A stretch of 64,000 nucleotides of DNA from Ephemerocybe angulata (taxonomy: Eukaryota > Basidiomycota > Agaricomycetes > Agaricales > Psathyrellaceae), in assembly GCA_013368325.1 (NCBI GenBank), contig JAACJK010000113.1:558001-622000 (forward strand), read 5' to 3'. The notes beneath the pieces are model-generated. The model was not told the origin of the DNA and searched no databases. It saw only the letters and a program-made list of their open reading frames with translations. Each line of letters begins with the position of its first letter. The first letter of the stretch is position 1. Both the position numbers and the translations under genes were made by a program. Shown here in pieces: positions 22,246 to 33,694 of the stretch.

Positions 22246-22640
22246 TTAAATATGCTGGGGAGGTTGAACGGGCTGATAAGATAGTAGGTAAGCGCAAATG
22301 AAGCATCGATCGCATGAAAAACATACCTGTCGCATTTCCATCGGCTGACGGTCGAACATGAAGACGGAAAGGGGCTGTGATTGTGAGGTGCCTAAGTGAC
22401 GTGCCAAGGGAAGCGAGGTAGAGGGCTTACAGACACTAGGTCTCACCCATCGGCGTAAGTAGAGAGCAGAGGAGGGACGACGGAAAGCCAAGGAGCGTTG
22501 GAGAAGGGGATGATGATGGTGGAAGCCAAGCCAGGAAGCGTCGTCGGAGCCCCACGAAAATTTGAGCGCATCACGTGTGCGCGCTTCATCAATCGGAGTT
22601 TGAACGAACTTGGGGAGATTCGGAATTGGAACTCGGAGGA
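22246..22640 (-). CDS. Possible small spliced gene carried by the element
   Basis: On the minus strand, reading frames join across plausible GT-AG introns: LLQRSLAFRRPSSALYLRRW, intron GTGAGA...ACAG, then PLSVFMFDRQPMEMRQ, intron GTATGT...TCAG, then PVQPPQHI and a stop near 22246. No start codon could be fixed and no domain is recognised. It is not transposase-like. It could be captured host sequence or chance. Confidence 0.25.
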
Positions 22641-23031
22641 TCGTGCCTGTTACCCGGCGTATAGCTATATAGTTGAAAATACACATACTTTTTTGTGAAG
22701 ACAGGATTAGCATTGCTACGTGGAAGAACATACATACATACATCAACAATGAAAAGGCACACTTGAGATTAGATATGAACCTTTTCAGACCCAGGACGCG
22801 AAGATTCGGAAGAATCCTGGCAACTCACATACATTCCTCTCAATTCACCGTGTTATGTAGCCATCATGGCTGCTGTGCTCTTGGGAAGCCACTGGCCCAC
22901 ATCCAAGAATTCAAATCCGTGCAGGTGTGAAGCCGTGCAGTGATCACCGAACGTGTGGAAGCGTCTGGGCGCGTGTGATGGCGTGCGCAGGCGTGGCGGT
23001 GTTAGCTCCACGATCAGACGCGCCTGACACG

Positions 23032-23069
23032 GGCCCCACGCTCTGCACGGCTCAGGCCTTTTGCTGATG
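23032..23069 (-). repeat. Right terminal inverted repeat of the element
   Basis: Read inward on the minus strand it is CATCAGCAAAAGGCC, then TGAGCCGTG, then AGAGCGTGGGG. It differs from the left end by scattered single substitutions only. Confidence 0.75.
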
Positions 23070-23646
23070 TCGGCACCATGCATACTGTAATTGGTCAAAG
23101 ATACGAAGGAGCATTGGTCACTAGCACTGACCAGTTTCCAGATCTATACTCCCCAATAATAGCAGTGGGCACTATAAGAAGGCCACCACTACCGCCCTGC
23201 AACTGGCGATCGCAAACACTGGGTACGTCGATCACGAGGAACCGTTGGGGTATGCAGTTGGCTGAACGCGCATCACAGAGGCTTCGTCGCGACTTTCGCC
23301 TACACCCCCGGTAAGGACGATCGCACCTAGTCAGCGTGATTATAGAGTGAGATCTGAGGCTTACATCTCCAGACCAACGTCCCAAATATATTCGCGGACA
23401 CACGATATCTCTTGCATTTGTTTCGCTTGCCTGGTTCCTCGTCGCATGCAATGTGTAAGTTTTTTGTCACAGATTGAAGATTTTGATTAAGTCTCAATTC
23501 GCAGGGCATATTGTATGTGGGAGAACAAAGCTAGGAGGGAAGGAAGGCGCCAAGGCAATATCACAAAGTACGAACATCTGAAGGCAACCGGGAAAACACG
23601 AGCGCCAATTGGAGACAGGCACCCCGACTTCATCCTTACGTTGTAG

Positions 23647-24008
23647 ATTCTGTCTACCTAGAATGCCTGCCTTCTCTTCTAGCAAGACTGGAAACCAATG
23701 GAAATGGGTCAGAATAAAGATACATCAGATTGTAAGACTACAGATACGTTGTACATAAATCTATATCATAACTGGTCGTGTGCAAAGGAAAGCGATGTAT
23801 GCAAGAGAGCTAGCAAGTGCAATGAGTGACAGAGGAGAGGGAAAGAGAGAGCAACATTCAAGATCGAGAAAGATGATAAGCGTATGGAAGATGAACAGCA
23901 AGAATGAATGTTGTTGGCACATAATGTTGAGACTTTAGGGGGCTATGAGTAGAATCTACGGAGTGTTTGTTAGCCGATGATCCAGGAAATAGGGATAAGA
24001 GAGTGCAC
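23647..24008. other. Convergent 3' intergenic region
   Basis: A 362-bp AT-rich region between the stop of the MFS gene and the stop of IQGAP. It should contain both 3' ends. No gene was seen. Confidence 0.5.
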
Positions 24009-27000
24009 TTACTTCTTATTTACTTGATACAGGAAAAGCTCAAAGTTAACCTTGACTTTCCCACCGAGGATGCTGAGCGAAGGCCGATTCTCGTACTTGG
24101 CCTGCAAGAGGTCCTCCATCCGGATGTCTTCCTTAGCTATCTTCTTGGTGACACCACCAAGCATAGTAGACGCCAGAACGACAGTGAATACACCGGCCGT
24201 GTTGGATGACATGGTAATTTGCAGCTTGTCGAACTGCCGGGGAGAATACTGGTCGATCGAGAGCAAGATGCCCTTCTCATACAGGTACTTGGCGGTATAG
24301 ATGAACGATCCAAATTGCGGAGTCTGCCCGGAGCGTTGCAGCTCACGCAAGTGGAAGTATTGCTTGGTGAAAGGGATGACGAAGCGCTTCTTCCTATAAG
24401 CAGATGTTAGAACGTAGTAGCAAATCTCTGGAATTCGTACGTACCCTTTGCCCTTCTGCATTGTACTCATCGCAGATTCGACATATTTGTTGTAACTGTC
24501 GATCTGCTCTAAGAAGTACTTCTTCCGGTCAGCGAGCTGACGCAACGCCTCCGACATGCTTTCCATCTCTTGTTGTCTTTGAATCCTCTTCCGATGCTTG
24601 CTGCGGACATCGCCAGCGATGGCATTCAATATGCCTTGGAAGCCATCGTTTCGTGAGATTTTCCCTTGCTTTTCCAGTTCGAGCAAGTTGGAGATGGCTA
24701 AGCGCTTCACGGCAGCGAAATTCCACGATCGGATGTCTTCCAGGCGGTAAGCGGAGTCAGGGGCTGCAGCAGAGGGTTGCCGTCTGCCAGGAGGTTGTTT
24801 CATCTCCGATTCCATCTCCGCTTCCAAGATATCCTCCCATACTAGCTCGTCGTTTTCAGTGACAGGCTTGAGCAGAGATTCTAGAAGGTCGGCAGCAGGC
24901 TGAACCCGAAGGACAGCAAGGACTCCGCGTTTCGCTTGAACCCACATGGTCTTCTCCTCAGCAAGGGGATCTAGAAGGAACACCGGTTATTATGAAAGAT
25001 CCGAATAAGAATGCGATCGAAATACCTTGAACATTAGCAAATCGGTTGGTCAGTTCAAGAGTGATGGCGGTATCACGAGCATCCTTCAGCTCTTCGTTGT
25101 CCAGGTGAGGTACACCGCCTAGTTCAGCAAGGATCACTCGGAGAATATCATCGGCGGCGGCCTTGTAAATTATCAGAAACGTCCACAATATCAAAACGCT
25201 CGTACTCACGAGGTGATTCTGGTGTTGAATAAGAAGAGTGTGGAGACTGTAGATTTCGTTCGGTGAGATATAGATAGGTTTAGGCTGAGCAGTGATGTCC
25301 AAGAATTCGTGGGCGTGGTACTGCGTCTCGGGATCTGGGACATTGGCAACTAAAGCATCGTCAGTCCTGTGGCATCATGAGAGAAGGAAAGTGTTTTACC
25401 TTCAAGGAACCAGGCCGACATCTCCCCTATTGCCTTGTTGACGTATTCGTTGAGAGGGACATAATTGGGGCTATCATCGTCAAAGGGAGCCCCACTCGCG
25501 ATCTGAGAAAGGACCTCCGAGATTCGGGCAAGGTTCTTGCGTGACCTCACGTCCACAGTTTTCGACACAACATCGAAGGTTTCAGGAATACTGTTGCATC
25601 TAGTTAAGCACGCGGTCTTTCCCGTAGAAAGCGGATAGTCTCACAGAATGACAGGGTTGATATACTTGTTGTATATGAAGCGCCCAATGCACTGTGCGTA
25701 CATTTCTTCGGGAGCGTCGGGGAATTTGGCCTGAGGAAACTATTTTTAGCAAATGGGCGCTTAGCTGAATTGATGGCGCCAAACATACCCGAAGCCAAAT
25801 CAAAGTCTCACGCGCGAGATAGCGGATTCCATAGGGCATCTTCTTTGTCGACTGCGTGATTAAAGCCATGAACTGCTCGACCCACCAGCGCAAGGTTTGG
25901 AGATCTGAGCGGAGATGTTACCTTATTCTTTATATTGCAAGGGGAAAAAGTGCTCACGTCGAATATAGATCGGTCGCGTTTCTAAGTCCTCGATAGCCTC
26001 TCGGAAAGTCACGTCCTTTGGTTGGCGGCTAGCAACACCTGTTCGCATTTCTTCAAGATCAATCCTAGCACGATGAATCTGTTGGCATATTCAGTCGAGA
26101 TCGGGGAACTGCAAAGTAGGAAAGCGCACCGTTTTGGGATTGACTTCAAGATCGAGGTCGTCTGCGTCGATGATATCCCTGATGATGGTCTGGAAGACGT
26201 CGCGAGCGTAGGTTGCCTGCTTTGGTCGAAGGTAGGGGAAGGCGATGTTGATGTACATCGGGTGGCCATTCATTACATCTTCAGGGGTGGATGCCGCTGA
26301 GATCTGGTCCCTGATTGCGAGCTGAGACTGGGTTAGAGCTCATATTGACAGCAGACTTGAACGAATGACATACCTGGAACAACTTGAGGAGTAGGTAATC
26401 CTCCCTATGATCTTGACCATATCCGAACACTGTCAGGACGACTCTTTCCACAAACTGGCGTTTCGCTTCTGGAACACTATCGGACGAAACTCGAATGAAA
26501 AGGCGACTGAAGTAGTCTGCTTTCGACTGGAGGAGATAGAAGAGTTGTTGGTACAGCTCCAACTTGCGGCGGGTGTCGTGATCAACGATATGAGATCCTG
26601 AGAATGGATCTCCGTGAGCAGCCAACAACGATACGCGCGCGGCTTGCGCGGCGGCATTGTCTGCGCCATGCTTCTTCTTTGCCTTCACAAGGTCCTCGAA
26701 GTTCTTCGCATTCTGTACGACAAGCGCAATCTTGATGTCCAGCGAGTCGACTTCTGTCTCGAGGCCTTGATTTTCACGAATGCTCTCCACGACCTTCTTT
26801 CGCAAACGTTCGACCTTGATCTCCTCTTGAAAGTCGGCCTCCGAGTCATCGAGCAGATGGACAAAGTTCTTGATCGTGCCGACCGAGACGTTCTTCCCAA
26901 GGGTGAGTTGGCGGTATTGCTCTCTGGTTTCCTTGGCACGGAACAGTGACTGGATCTTGACGACCTTGCTGAGATTCGCCTGGAAGTAGTCCAACTTGGC

Positions 27001-30000
27001 TTGGAACGCATTCCGTTGCATGACACCACGCAAAAGAGCTTGCAGGAAGGTCGCAACGGGATGGCTGCGATGCAAGTGGTCTCTCCATGCTCGGTACTCC
27101 TGGCGTACGAGATATCCGCGACCCGCAGCCTGCACATTGACGACGTCAGGAGTCACTACGTCCAGCTTCTTGCTTAACTGCTCGTGCTTCTTCCTCACCA
27201 GGCTCGCCCTAGCCAAGGCTTGAAGGCTGTGGACAGATGTCGTGGTGTGGACCTGCATCAATGCCTTGTTGAGGCTCTTGTGCTCCTGCCGCTGCAAGTT
27301 GGCCCGTGCCCGTGCTTGAATCGCGACAATGAATGGGGTCGCCTTTCGAAGGCCTCGGATGAGACTCAAGAGCCTCTTCCGGGCGAGATAAGTCCGTACT
27401 GCAGCTTGGATATTGATGACAACGTCCGTAGCGTTCTCAAGCTTGGCCATTTGCGCACGCATCCTCCGGCGAAGTAGGATACCGCGGCACTGAGCCTGAA
27501 GTCCAACGAAGCTGTGCTCCCTCCGCTTTAAGGATTTCCTGAGCTTCTTGAGCTTCAAGCGGAGGAGGTTTCCTCTAGCTTTAGCCTGAAGACCGACAAT
27601 CGAAAAGCTGACTTGGGGCTTGTAGAAAGTCTTCGTGAGCTCGGCGCGCTCGTGGCGGGTAACGTGGGCGCGGGCAACAGCTTGCAGCTTCGTGAAAGAG
27701 ACCTTCATCTTCTGCAAGGCAGTCCTCAGTCGAGCGTAGTGTCGGCGTTGAAGGACACCACGGATCTGCGCCTGAAGCTTCACCACTTGCGGGGCACACG
27801 CCTTGACCCTCCGAACCTGAGCGTTCCAGCGCCTTCGCACGATCACACCACGGGCGGCAGCTTGCAACGCGGTTGCCCAAGGTCCAAGTTGCGACTGAAC
27901 CTGACGCCTGGCCTTCAGCTTACGCCGGATTAAAGCACCGAAACATTGCGTCTGGATCTTTGCGACATGCCTCTCGGACAGCTTAATGCGGGCCTGTAAA
28001 GCACTCTGGCTGCGCCTGAGTAAAACCGCCCTGCAACGAGCCTGCACTTGGATGATAGATGGCTCGTTCTCAAGCAGCAGCCGATCGCGACCTGTAGGGA
28101 AACTTTAGTATATTGTTGGGAAGGTTAAGTAGCTGTCTCTTACGCTCTTCTTCTGTTTCCACTTCCACCTCTGGCTCCTCGTTGATCTCCTTCGCTAACT
28201 CTCGGCCCACGTTGCCGAAGTTTGGCATGGCGATACCAGCATCCTTGAGGCCTTTCTGAGTTGCTGCAAGCTGGTCGTCGGAGAACTCCAGACGGCCAAG
28301 AAGGTTTCCGATGCGTTCAGCCCTACCTCGACGGGACAGGAGATGACTAAACGACAAGATGAGTACCCCGTAAATTTAAAGTCAAACATACCTAGCTCAC
28401 CTCAAAGCGTGAATGCAGTAAATGACTTTCGGAAGGTTCTTCTTGTCGTACAGATCGGTCAGTTCAAAGATAAAGCCCTCGGGAAGCCCCTCCTTCTGGA
28501 CAAAGTTGAAGAATATGTTGATGTTATCGGAATGCCGGAAGTCGAGTTTTGGTGCCTAATTGGGAGTCCAGTAAGTGAGATGAGTTAAATGAAGGAAGCG
28601 AGATTCAAACTTACTTGGTATATACGACGAACTGCCTGCTCGCCTTCAAACGCGCGGACAAGCTTCGCCAAAACAACGCCATTCCTGAGCCCTTCCTCCA
28701 TCTCCACAACGCCAAATCCGAGCTCCTCACCCAAACATCCCTCAATCCACTGCTGAGCTTCTCCGACGTGACAGAGATATTCATATGCCTGGATCAAGTG
28801 CCGCTGCTTGTCAGCCCACGTCGAGCCTAACAACCGGGAAGAAGGCTTTGGGTTGTTGCTAGTAGGCGCCTTTAGAGACAATCGGCCAGGCAACCCGACC
28901 ACAGCACTGGAGTCAGGCATCGCAGCACCGACAAGACCCTGGTCGGAGAACGAGCTCTGAAGCTTAGTCTCGTTGAATGCCATGTCGCTAAGCCTTTCCA
29001 GGCGCTTCTTCCGCCGCCCAGCAAGATCCTCTCGCTGAGGAGGGGGTGAAGGCAGCTTCTCTTCTATCGGCTCCTCGACGTCACCACTGGCGATGCGGGG
29101 GAGGTGTTGGCCAAGTCTCGATCTCGGCACAGCTGAGCCAAGGGTGTTATGATAGCTGTCTGTCTTCTTTGACTTGTTGGCGAGGTATGAGCTTCGGTAT
29201 GGGGGAGGATGCATGACTGAGTTCGATTCTGGAAGTGATGAGACTGGGGTGCTGGGTGTTGCAGGGGTAATGGGTTCCGTATGCGAGACGCGAGATCCAA
29301 AGAGAGAGGTATTGAGGGAGGATATTGAGGACGATGTGCGGTCCGATGAAGACGACGATGAGGTATACATTCCATGTGCAGAGGTCGGTCTTCGACGAAG
29401 GGGGGATGGTGCAACTTGCGGTTGCGCAATGGCAGGGTGATCTCTGTTTGGACTTCTGTCATGGAAAGATAGAGGCGAACTCGGATGTGTCGGCCTCAAA
29501 GGTGAACTTGGGGCCAAGTTGAAGTCATGCACCCTCGAACCGAAGGAGCTGGTGCCGAGATCTCGACTACGGGAGGACGATGGCAGGTGGATTCGAGTAG
29601 GCGTGGCCGATGTGGGGGAGTCGACCTCGACAACAATCCCAGTGCTGTTTGGCGATAGCGGTGACGCAATGATGGGCGCGGGCATCGTGTGTCGCTTGAG
29701 GTATGTCGGTGTTCTCTGCATATCTGAGAGTGCTCGAGCTCGGGATGGGGTATGATCCGATGTTGAAGACGACGACGAGGTGGTGGACGATCCGGTGTTC
29801 GACACTGACGATGCGGATTTGTGCGTGTACGAGTCCCTGGTCGGGCTGTGGGCCTCAAGCGCTGCCTCCCTTGTCCGTTCCTCCCACTTGCCCCTAACTG
29901 CATTAATGCCGCTTCCCGATGCTGTAGCAGAGGGCGTCGATGGGGTAGTCACAGTCATCGACCTTTCTCTGAATAGTTCCTTTGTCGGACTGGGGGAAGC

Positions 30001-30309
30001 TACCTCGCCCTCGCCGTCGGGTGCATCGCGACTCCGTTCCTCCCACTTCCCGCGAATCATATCCAGACTGTTTCCTACACGGTGCCCTGGAGTCCATCGT
30101 CGTGCTGGCGCAGGTGGAGAGTTCGATGAAGATCCTGTGTTGTTGGAGAGGAGTGACCCCGTCGATACCGAACTGTTGCGAGATAGGGTGCTCGCGCGAT
30201 TTATGGATGAAGTTCGCTCGAGAAGTCGCGTCTGGTATGCGAACTGGCCGGTAGAGAGCGGCCTAGAGCTAGAGGGAGTGTTGGAGGACATGGAATTTGG
30301 GCGTTCCAT
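24009..30309 (-). CDS. IQGAP-type scaffold protein (Rng2/Iqg1-like)
   Basis: Cytokinesis scaffold that binds actin, calmodulin and Rho-family GTPases at the contractile ring or septum. The ATG at 30309 gives MERPNSMSSNTPSSSRPLST. A roughly 550-residue Ser-rich disordered N-terminus contains two copies of a (I/V)RGKWEER motif. Then come a calponin-homology domain (LIQAYEYLCHVGEAQQWIEG, GLRNGVVLAKLVRAFEGEQA) and about 13 IQ motifs in tandem, such as LQAAARGVIVRRRW, LQAQCRGILLRRRM and VQAAGRGYLVRQEY. A Ras-GAP-related domain follows, with KMPYGIRYLARETL and LKLFQVCHSF-like segments. The RasGAP C-terminal domain ends YQVNKK at 24009-24011. The total of roughly 1,750 residues is in the usual range. 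IQGAP GAP domains lack the arginine finger and stabilise GTP-bound Cdc42/Rac. The next gene on its left, the MFS gene, runs convergently. Confidence 0.93.
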
Positions 30310-30757
30310 CCGCGTCGGCCAGCATTGAAGAGGAGGGAAACAAGACGGCTCAGGTTTGAACTTCCTTCTCAAGCACTGGAGCGTCCTCTCGAGGCCCAGG
30401 GCAAACTTGAGAGCTGCCCAAAAGGGTGCGCACGTCACGTGCATATGCCGATCGTGTTTGTTTCCCAGGCCGACGCATTTGGCCAAACAAGGGTTCCTCT
30501 GCTCCGCTTTCGGCAAGCGGGGTTGATTTAGGGGTTAAGCAGGGTTAAGCGCTCGTTGAGCGAATATCGCAAGGCATTTTATACAAACTATAGATCAGCT
30601 AAGTACATACAAGGGAGTATACACAAGTCTGTTATAGGCCTCAAAGAACAGGGGCCGGATATTGGTTAAGTTTAGTGGTATAAGTATGACGACATTTGGA
30701 GATTTGAAAAAAAGACAACGGGTGCAGAGGGCGATAAATGCCGCGTTGACGAGGTGC
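30310..30757. other. Intergenic region upstream of IQGAP
   Basis: A 448-bp gap between the IQGAP start and the acyl-CoA ligase stop, both minus strand. It should contain the IQGAP promoter and the ligase 3' UTR. No gene or structured repeat was seen. Confidence 0.45.
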
Positions 30758-33550
30758 TCATAGCCGGGGCGAGGGGCCCACCTCTGCTTTGCGAGCTTCC
30801 CAGTGTCTCTTAGCAAACGTGCGTAGCTCCGCCTTGAGAATCTTTCCAGAGGGAGTGCGAGCTAAGTGAAGGTCAGACAGCCGAATTGCCATGGTCCAGG
30901 GTCACGCGCGCTTACCGAATGGCTCATTCTGAACGATAATGATCACCGGAACGGCGAATTTGGGTAACCTAACCGAGGTAAAATTGATGAGAGCACGAAT
31001 GAGATAGAGCCCAAAAAAGACTTACACTGTCGCAGCTTGCTTCAGCAACTGGGCTTCGTCCACTTTCCCGTGATGTGGTGATTTGATAGAAACGATCGCT
31101 GCGACAAGCTCGCCAAGACGCGCATCGGGCACTCCGACAGCAGCAGCCTCGAGCACACGCTCGTCCGCGTACAACGCATTCTCCACGGAGACAGAGTCCT
31201 AGCAAGAATAAATTAGGCCTCCTGTGTTGGCATTAAGATAGTGTCATTGACGTACGATATTCTCGCCCCCTCGAATAATGATGTCTTTGACTGTGAACAA
31301 CGGATATCAGCATACGCGGCATCTCGCGAGAACGGCGACTCACTCCTATCCCGGATATAGAGGAACCCTTCATCATCTACATACCCAAGATCGCCGGTGC
31401 GAAGCCATCCGTCCTTCGTTAGAGCCTAAGTAGAAGCGAAATAAATGAGCAATCGAGCAGCTGACGGAGAAATCTCAGTCACCTTGCTTGTCGCATCTAG
31501 ATATGGGCGCGTAAGTGATAGGTTATAGCAGATGCGACTGGTATATCCTTACCAGGATCATTCCAATAGCATTGCATGACATTGGGCCCTTTCAGCCAGA
31601 CTTCGCCTATTTCCGTCGCTGGTACGACAACGCCGTCCTTGACAATCGCGATATCATTGACAGGAGTAGCCAGACCGCTATGAGAGATCACGAGTGAGTA
31701 CGGCGACCGATGAAGGCACCAAACGGCTCACCAGCTGGTCGGACGGGCAACATAATCTTCGGCCGCTGTTGACAAATTTATAGATGGAGGAGCTCGGCAC
31801 GGTTATAACGCTTACCGATTCCAACAGCTACACTATTAGTTTCGGTCAATCCATATCCTTGGCTCCTAAATGGCGGTTAGCATACCCGAAACCGCCAGCC
31901 AGCAATATTTACGCACAAGGACGCCGATGGGAAGGTTTTCTGAGCCCTGGGAGGGAGTGTATCAGGAGCAGGTGCCCCTCCAAACAATAAGGACTCTAGA
32001 GGATGACCAGCACTAGAGCTGTCGACAAGGTCTGAGACCATTGATGGTACGCTGAATTCAAGCTTTAGGCTGCTTGTCTAGGCTCAAAAATGGCCGTGAA
32101 GCACGTACCCTCCAGCAACAGTTACATTCTCAGCCTTAATCAAGCTAGAAGATAATCAGTCACTGGTCCCCATTATACATGGATATCACCGTACCTGGAG
32201 GCTTATTAAGAGTCAGCGGGACGTGTCAGAGGTAGATGGAGAGGAAGTGTCGGAGTTTACTCACCTTCTTCTGGGAGCCATTTCCGCATCAAGACAATCT
32301 TCATCCCACTTAACGTCCCAAGCATCTAGATTGAGGACGGTAAGCGGCTTGCAATTGAGGGATACAAAGGTCGCGCACCGCTAGACTCGTAGACCCAGTC
32401 ACATGGAACAGCGGAACGGAAATTAAGATGCCTTTCTGCGGACCTTCTGGCTTTTCAGGCGTGGCGGGTGGGTTCTCTCCCCTGCGGAGGGCCGCCCTGC
32501 GACTGCCAACGGATATCTATCTACATTGTAAGCCACTAGAAGCCGCATTGAATGTACGCAACGTACGTTCATGACGTTCGTAAGGTATTGGCGCTGAGTG
32601 CTCAGGACGCCCTTGGGCAAGCCAGTGGTCCCTAAAGAGTATTGGCAAGATGGAGGGGCAAGGATGTCCCATCAAACGCACCAGAAGTGAAGAAAATAGA
32701 GGCGCTGTCTTCCGGCGCGACCGCAGGATCCACTGCGATAGCATCGAGGGGTCCACCATAGTCGTCTAGTGCTTCGCCCCAATTTCGCATACCGCCCCAC
32801 TGACCCTTCCCCTCCTGGCTCTCAATGACTAGAACCCCGGACGTACCAGCTTCCTTGGTCAGGTCCGCGACGATAGGTTCCAAACGATCAGCCCGTTCTG
32901 CGTCCACAATAATGATCTTGCACTGGGTATGGATAAGGCAGTGGCGCAGGACGGGAAGGGGGGACCATCTTTTGGGCTAAGGCATCAATGAAGGTAAATC
33001 AAAGAAAGCATCAGGCGGACTCACGCGTTTGCTAACACGGAAACCGCGCCAATGAGCTCTAGTAAAGACGCGATGAGCAAGGAGTGGGGCATGCCTGAAG
33101 CAAGGAAACTTACGGCAAGCCCAAAAGGCAATCATATACTCTGGATAATTCCGAGCACATATGGCGACTCTGTCACCTACTCGAGTAAGACGCATGCCCG
33201 AAGGGGTACTGAGAGACGAACCTTTCCGGACGCCATAAACATGACGGAACATGGAAGCAGCTTTAACTGCGCGATTATGTACTTGGCCAAATGTATAGCG
33301 CTGCTTCTCGAAAACGAGGTAGACGGCATCCTTGTGCTGTGCGAGCGACCACAGCCAGAAGACGCGGAGGGACGGCCACTGGTTCTTGTAGACCCTGAGC
33401 AGGCGACCGTCGATGAGCCGCGTCTGGACCTCGTGCGGAGCGCCGGGGGCGATGAGGAGGGCGTTCGCTGGGGCCCAGGGTGAGGATCTTGCAGAGAAAT
33501 GTGGACAGCAACGCACCTTCAGCAACCGAACGCTTGGGGACGAAAGGCAT
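30758..33550 (-). CDS. AMP-binding acyl-CoA ligase / synthetase
   Basis: ANL-superfamily enzyme that activates a carboxylate to an acyl-adenylate and then to a CoA thioester. A short first exon ([14 protein letters not shown] at 33550) splices to [20 protein letters not shown]. Motifs in order: [28 protein letters not shown] spliced to [20 protein letters not shown] (the AMP-binding P-loop); the glycine-rich region near 31740-31900; [38 protein letters not shown] (the hinge Asp); [11 protein letters not shown]; and [11 protein letters not shown] with the catalytic Lys. It ends VGPSPRL at 30758-30760. Around ten short introns are present. The chain length of the substrate cannot be told; medium- or long-chain fatty acid or an aryl acid are all possible. 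There is no clear C-terminal SKL peroxisomal signal. Confidence 0.85.
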
Positions 33551-33694
33551 GGGGCCAGAGAGGGGAATGGACCTTGGGGGTCATGGGGGAGGTTTATATA
33601 GGGCGGATGGACGAATGGGGAAAGGCATGAATATGTGCCAGGCAACACATGACAAGTCCCGGACTCCGCGGTTGCGCATTTCTCTTTCTCCCAA
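33551..33694. promoter_or_regulatory. 144-bp bidirectional promoter, acyl-CoA ligase and Vip1 kinase
   Basis: The ATG codons of two divergent genes lie only 144 bp apart. A TATATAAA element (minus strand, 33593-33600) stands about 43 bp upstream of the ligase ATG. Both core promoters and 5' UTRs must fit in this space. Confidence 0.6.

Larger units (their letters stand above)
21643..23069. mobile_element. 1,427-bp DNA transposon-like element, probably non-autonomous
   Basis: It begins CATCAG and ends CTGATG, with imperfect terminal inverted repeats of about 38 bp. The insert is flanked by TC on both sides (21641-21642 and 23070-23071). This fits a 2-bp target duplication, because removing one copy restores the host reading frame. 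Both ends (roughly 180-200 bp) are GC-rich and crowded with CGTG/CACG motifs, like the subterminal repeats of cut-and-paste transposons. No transposase catalytic motif is visible inside. The interior has lower GC and may carry a small spliced reading frame on the minus strand. The superfamily is unassigned. Confidence 0.75.
19457..23646 (+). pseudogene. MFS transporter, allantoate permease (Dal5) family, interrupted by a DNA element
   Basis: A plasma-membrane anion:cation symporter of the Dal5/Tna1 class. The ATG at 19457 begins MSSNDPNDIEDAYARGMTKR, followed by WLANFIDRSNIGNARIAGLE, VLVEVPSNIVLKKMQPN, RLFLGICEGGLLPGL, LFLPTIIAGLGYSGIQAQL, and FFMSVGVYPS. At 21642 the frame is broken by a 1.43-kb element. 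It resumes at 23070 with APCILSILPNNSSGHYKKA, ALQLAIANTGG, and a tail that stops TAG at 23644-23646. Removing the element plus one TC restores VYPSAPCIL exactly. No other stop or frameshift was found in the exons I traced, which suggests a recent insertion. The unbroken allele would be about 500 residues with 12 membrane segments. Unless the element is spliced out, the protein lacks its last helices. Confidence 0.8.

Noticed and set aside
21643..23069. Helitron (flanking TC at the left end)
   Set aside because: Helitrons lack terminal inverted repeats of this length and end in CTRR after a hairpin; here the ends are inverted repeats and TC is duplicated on both sides.
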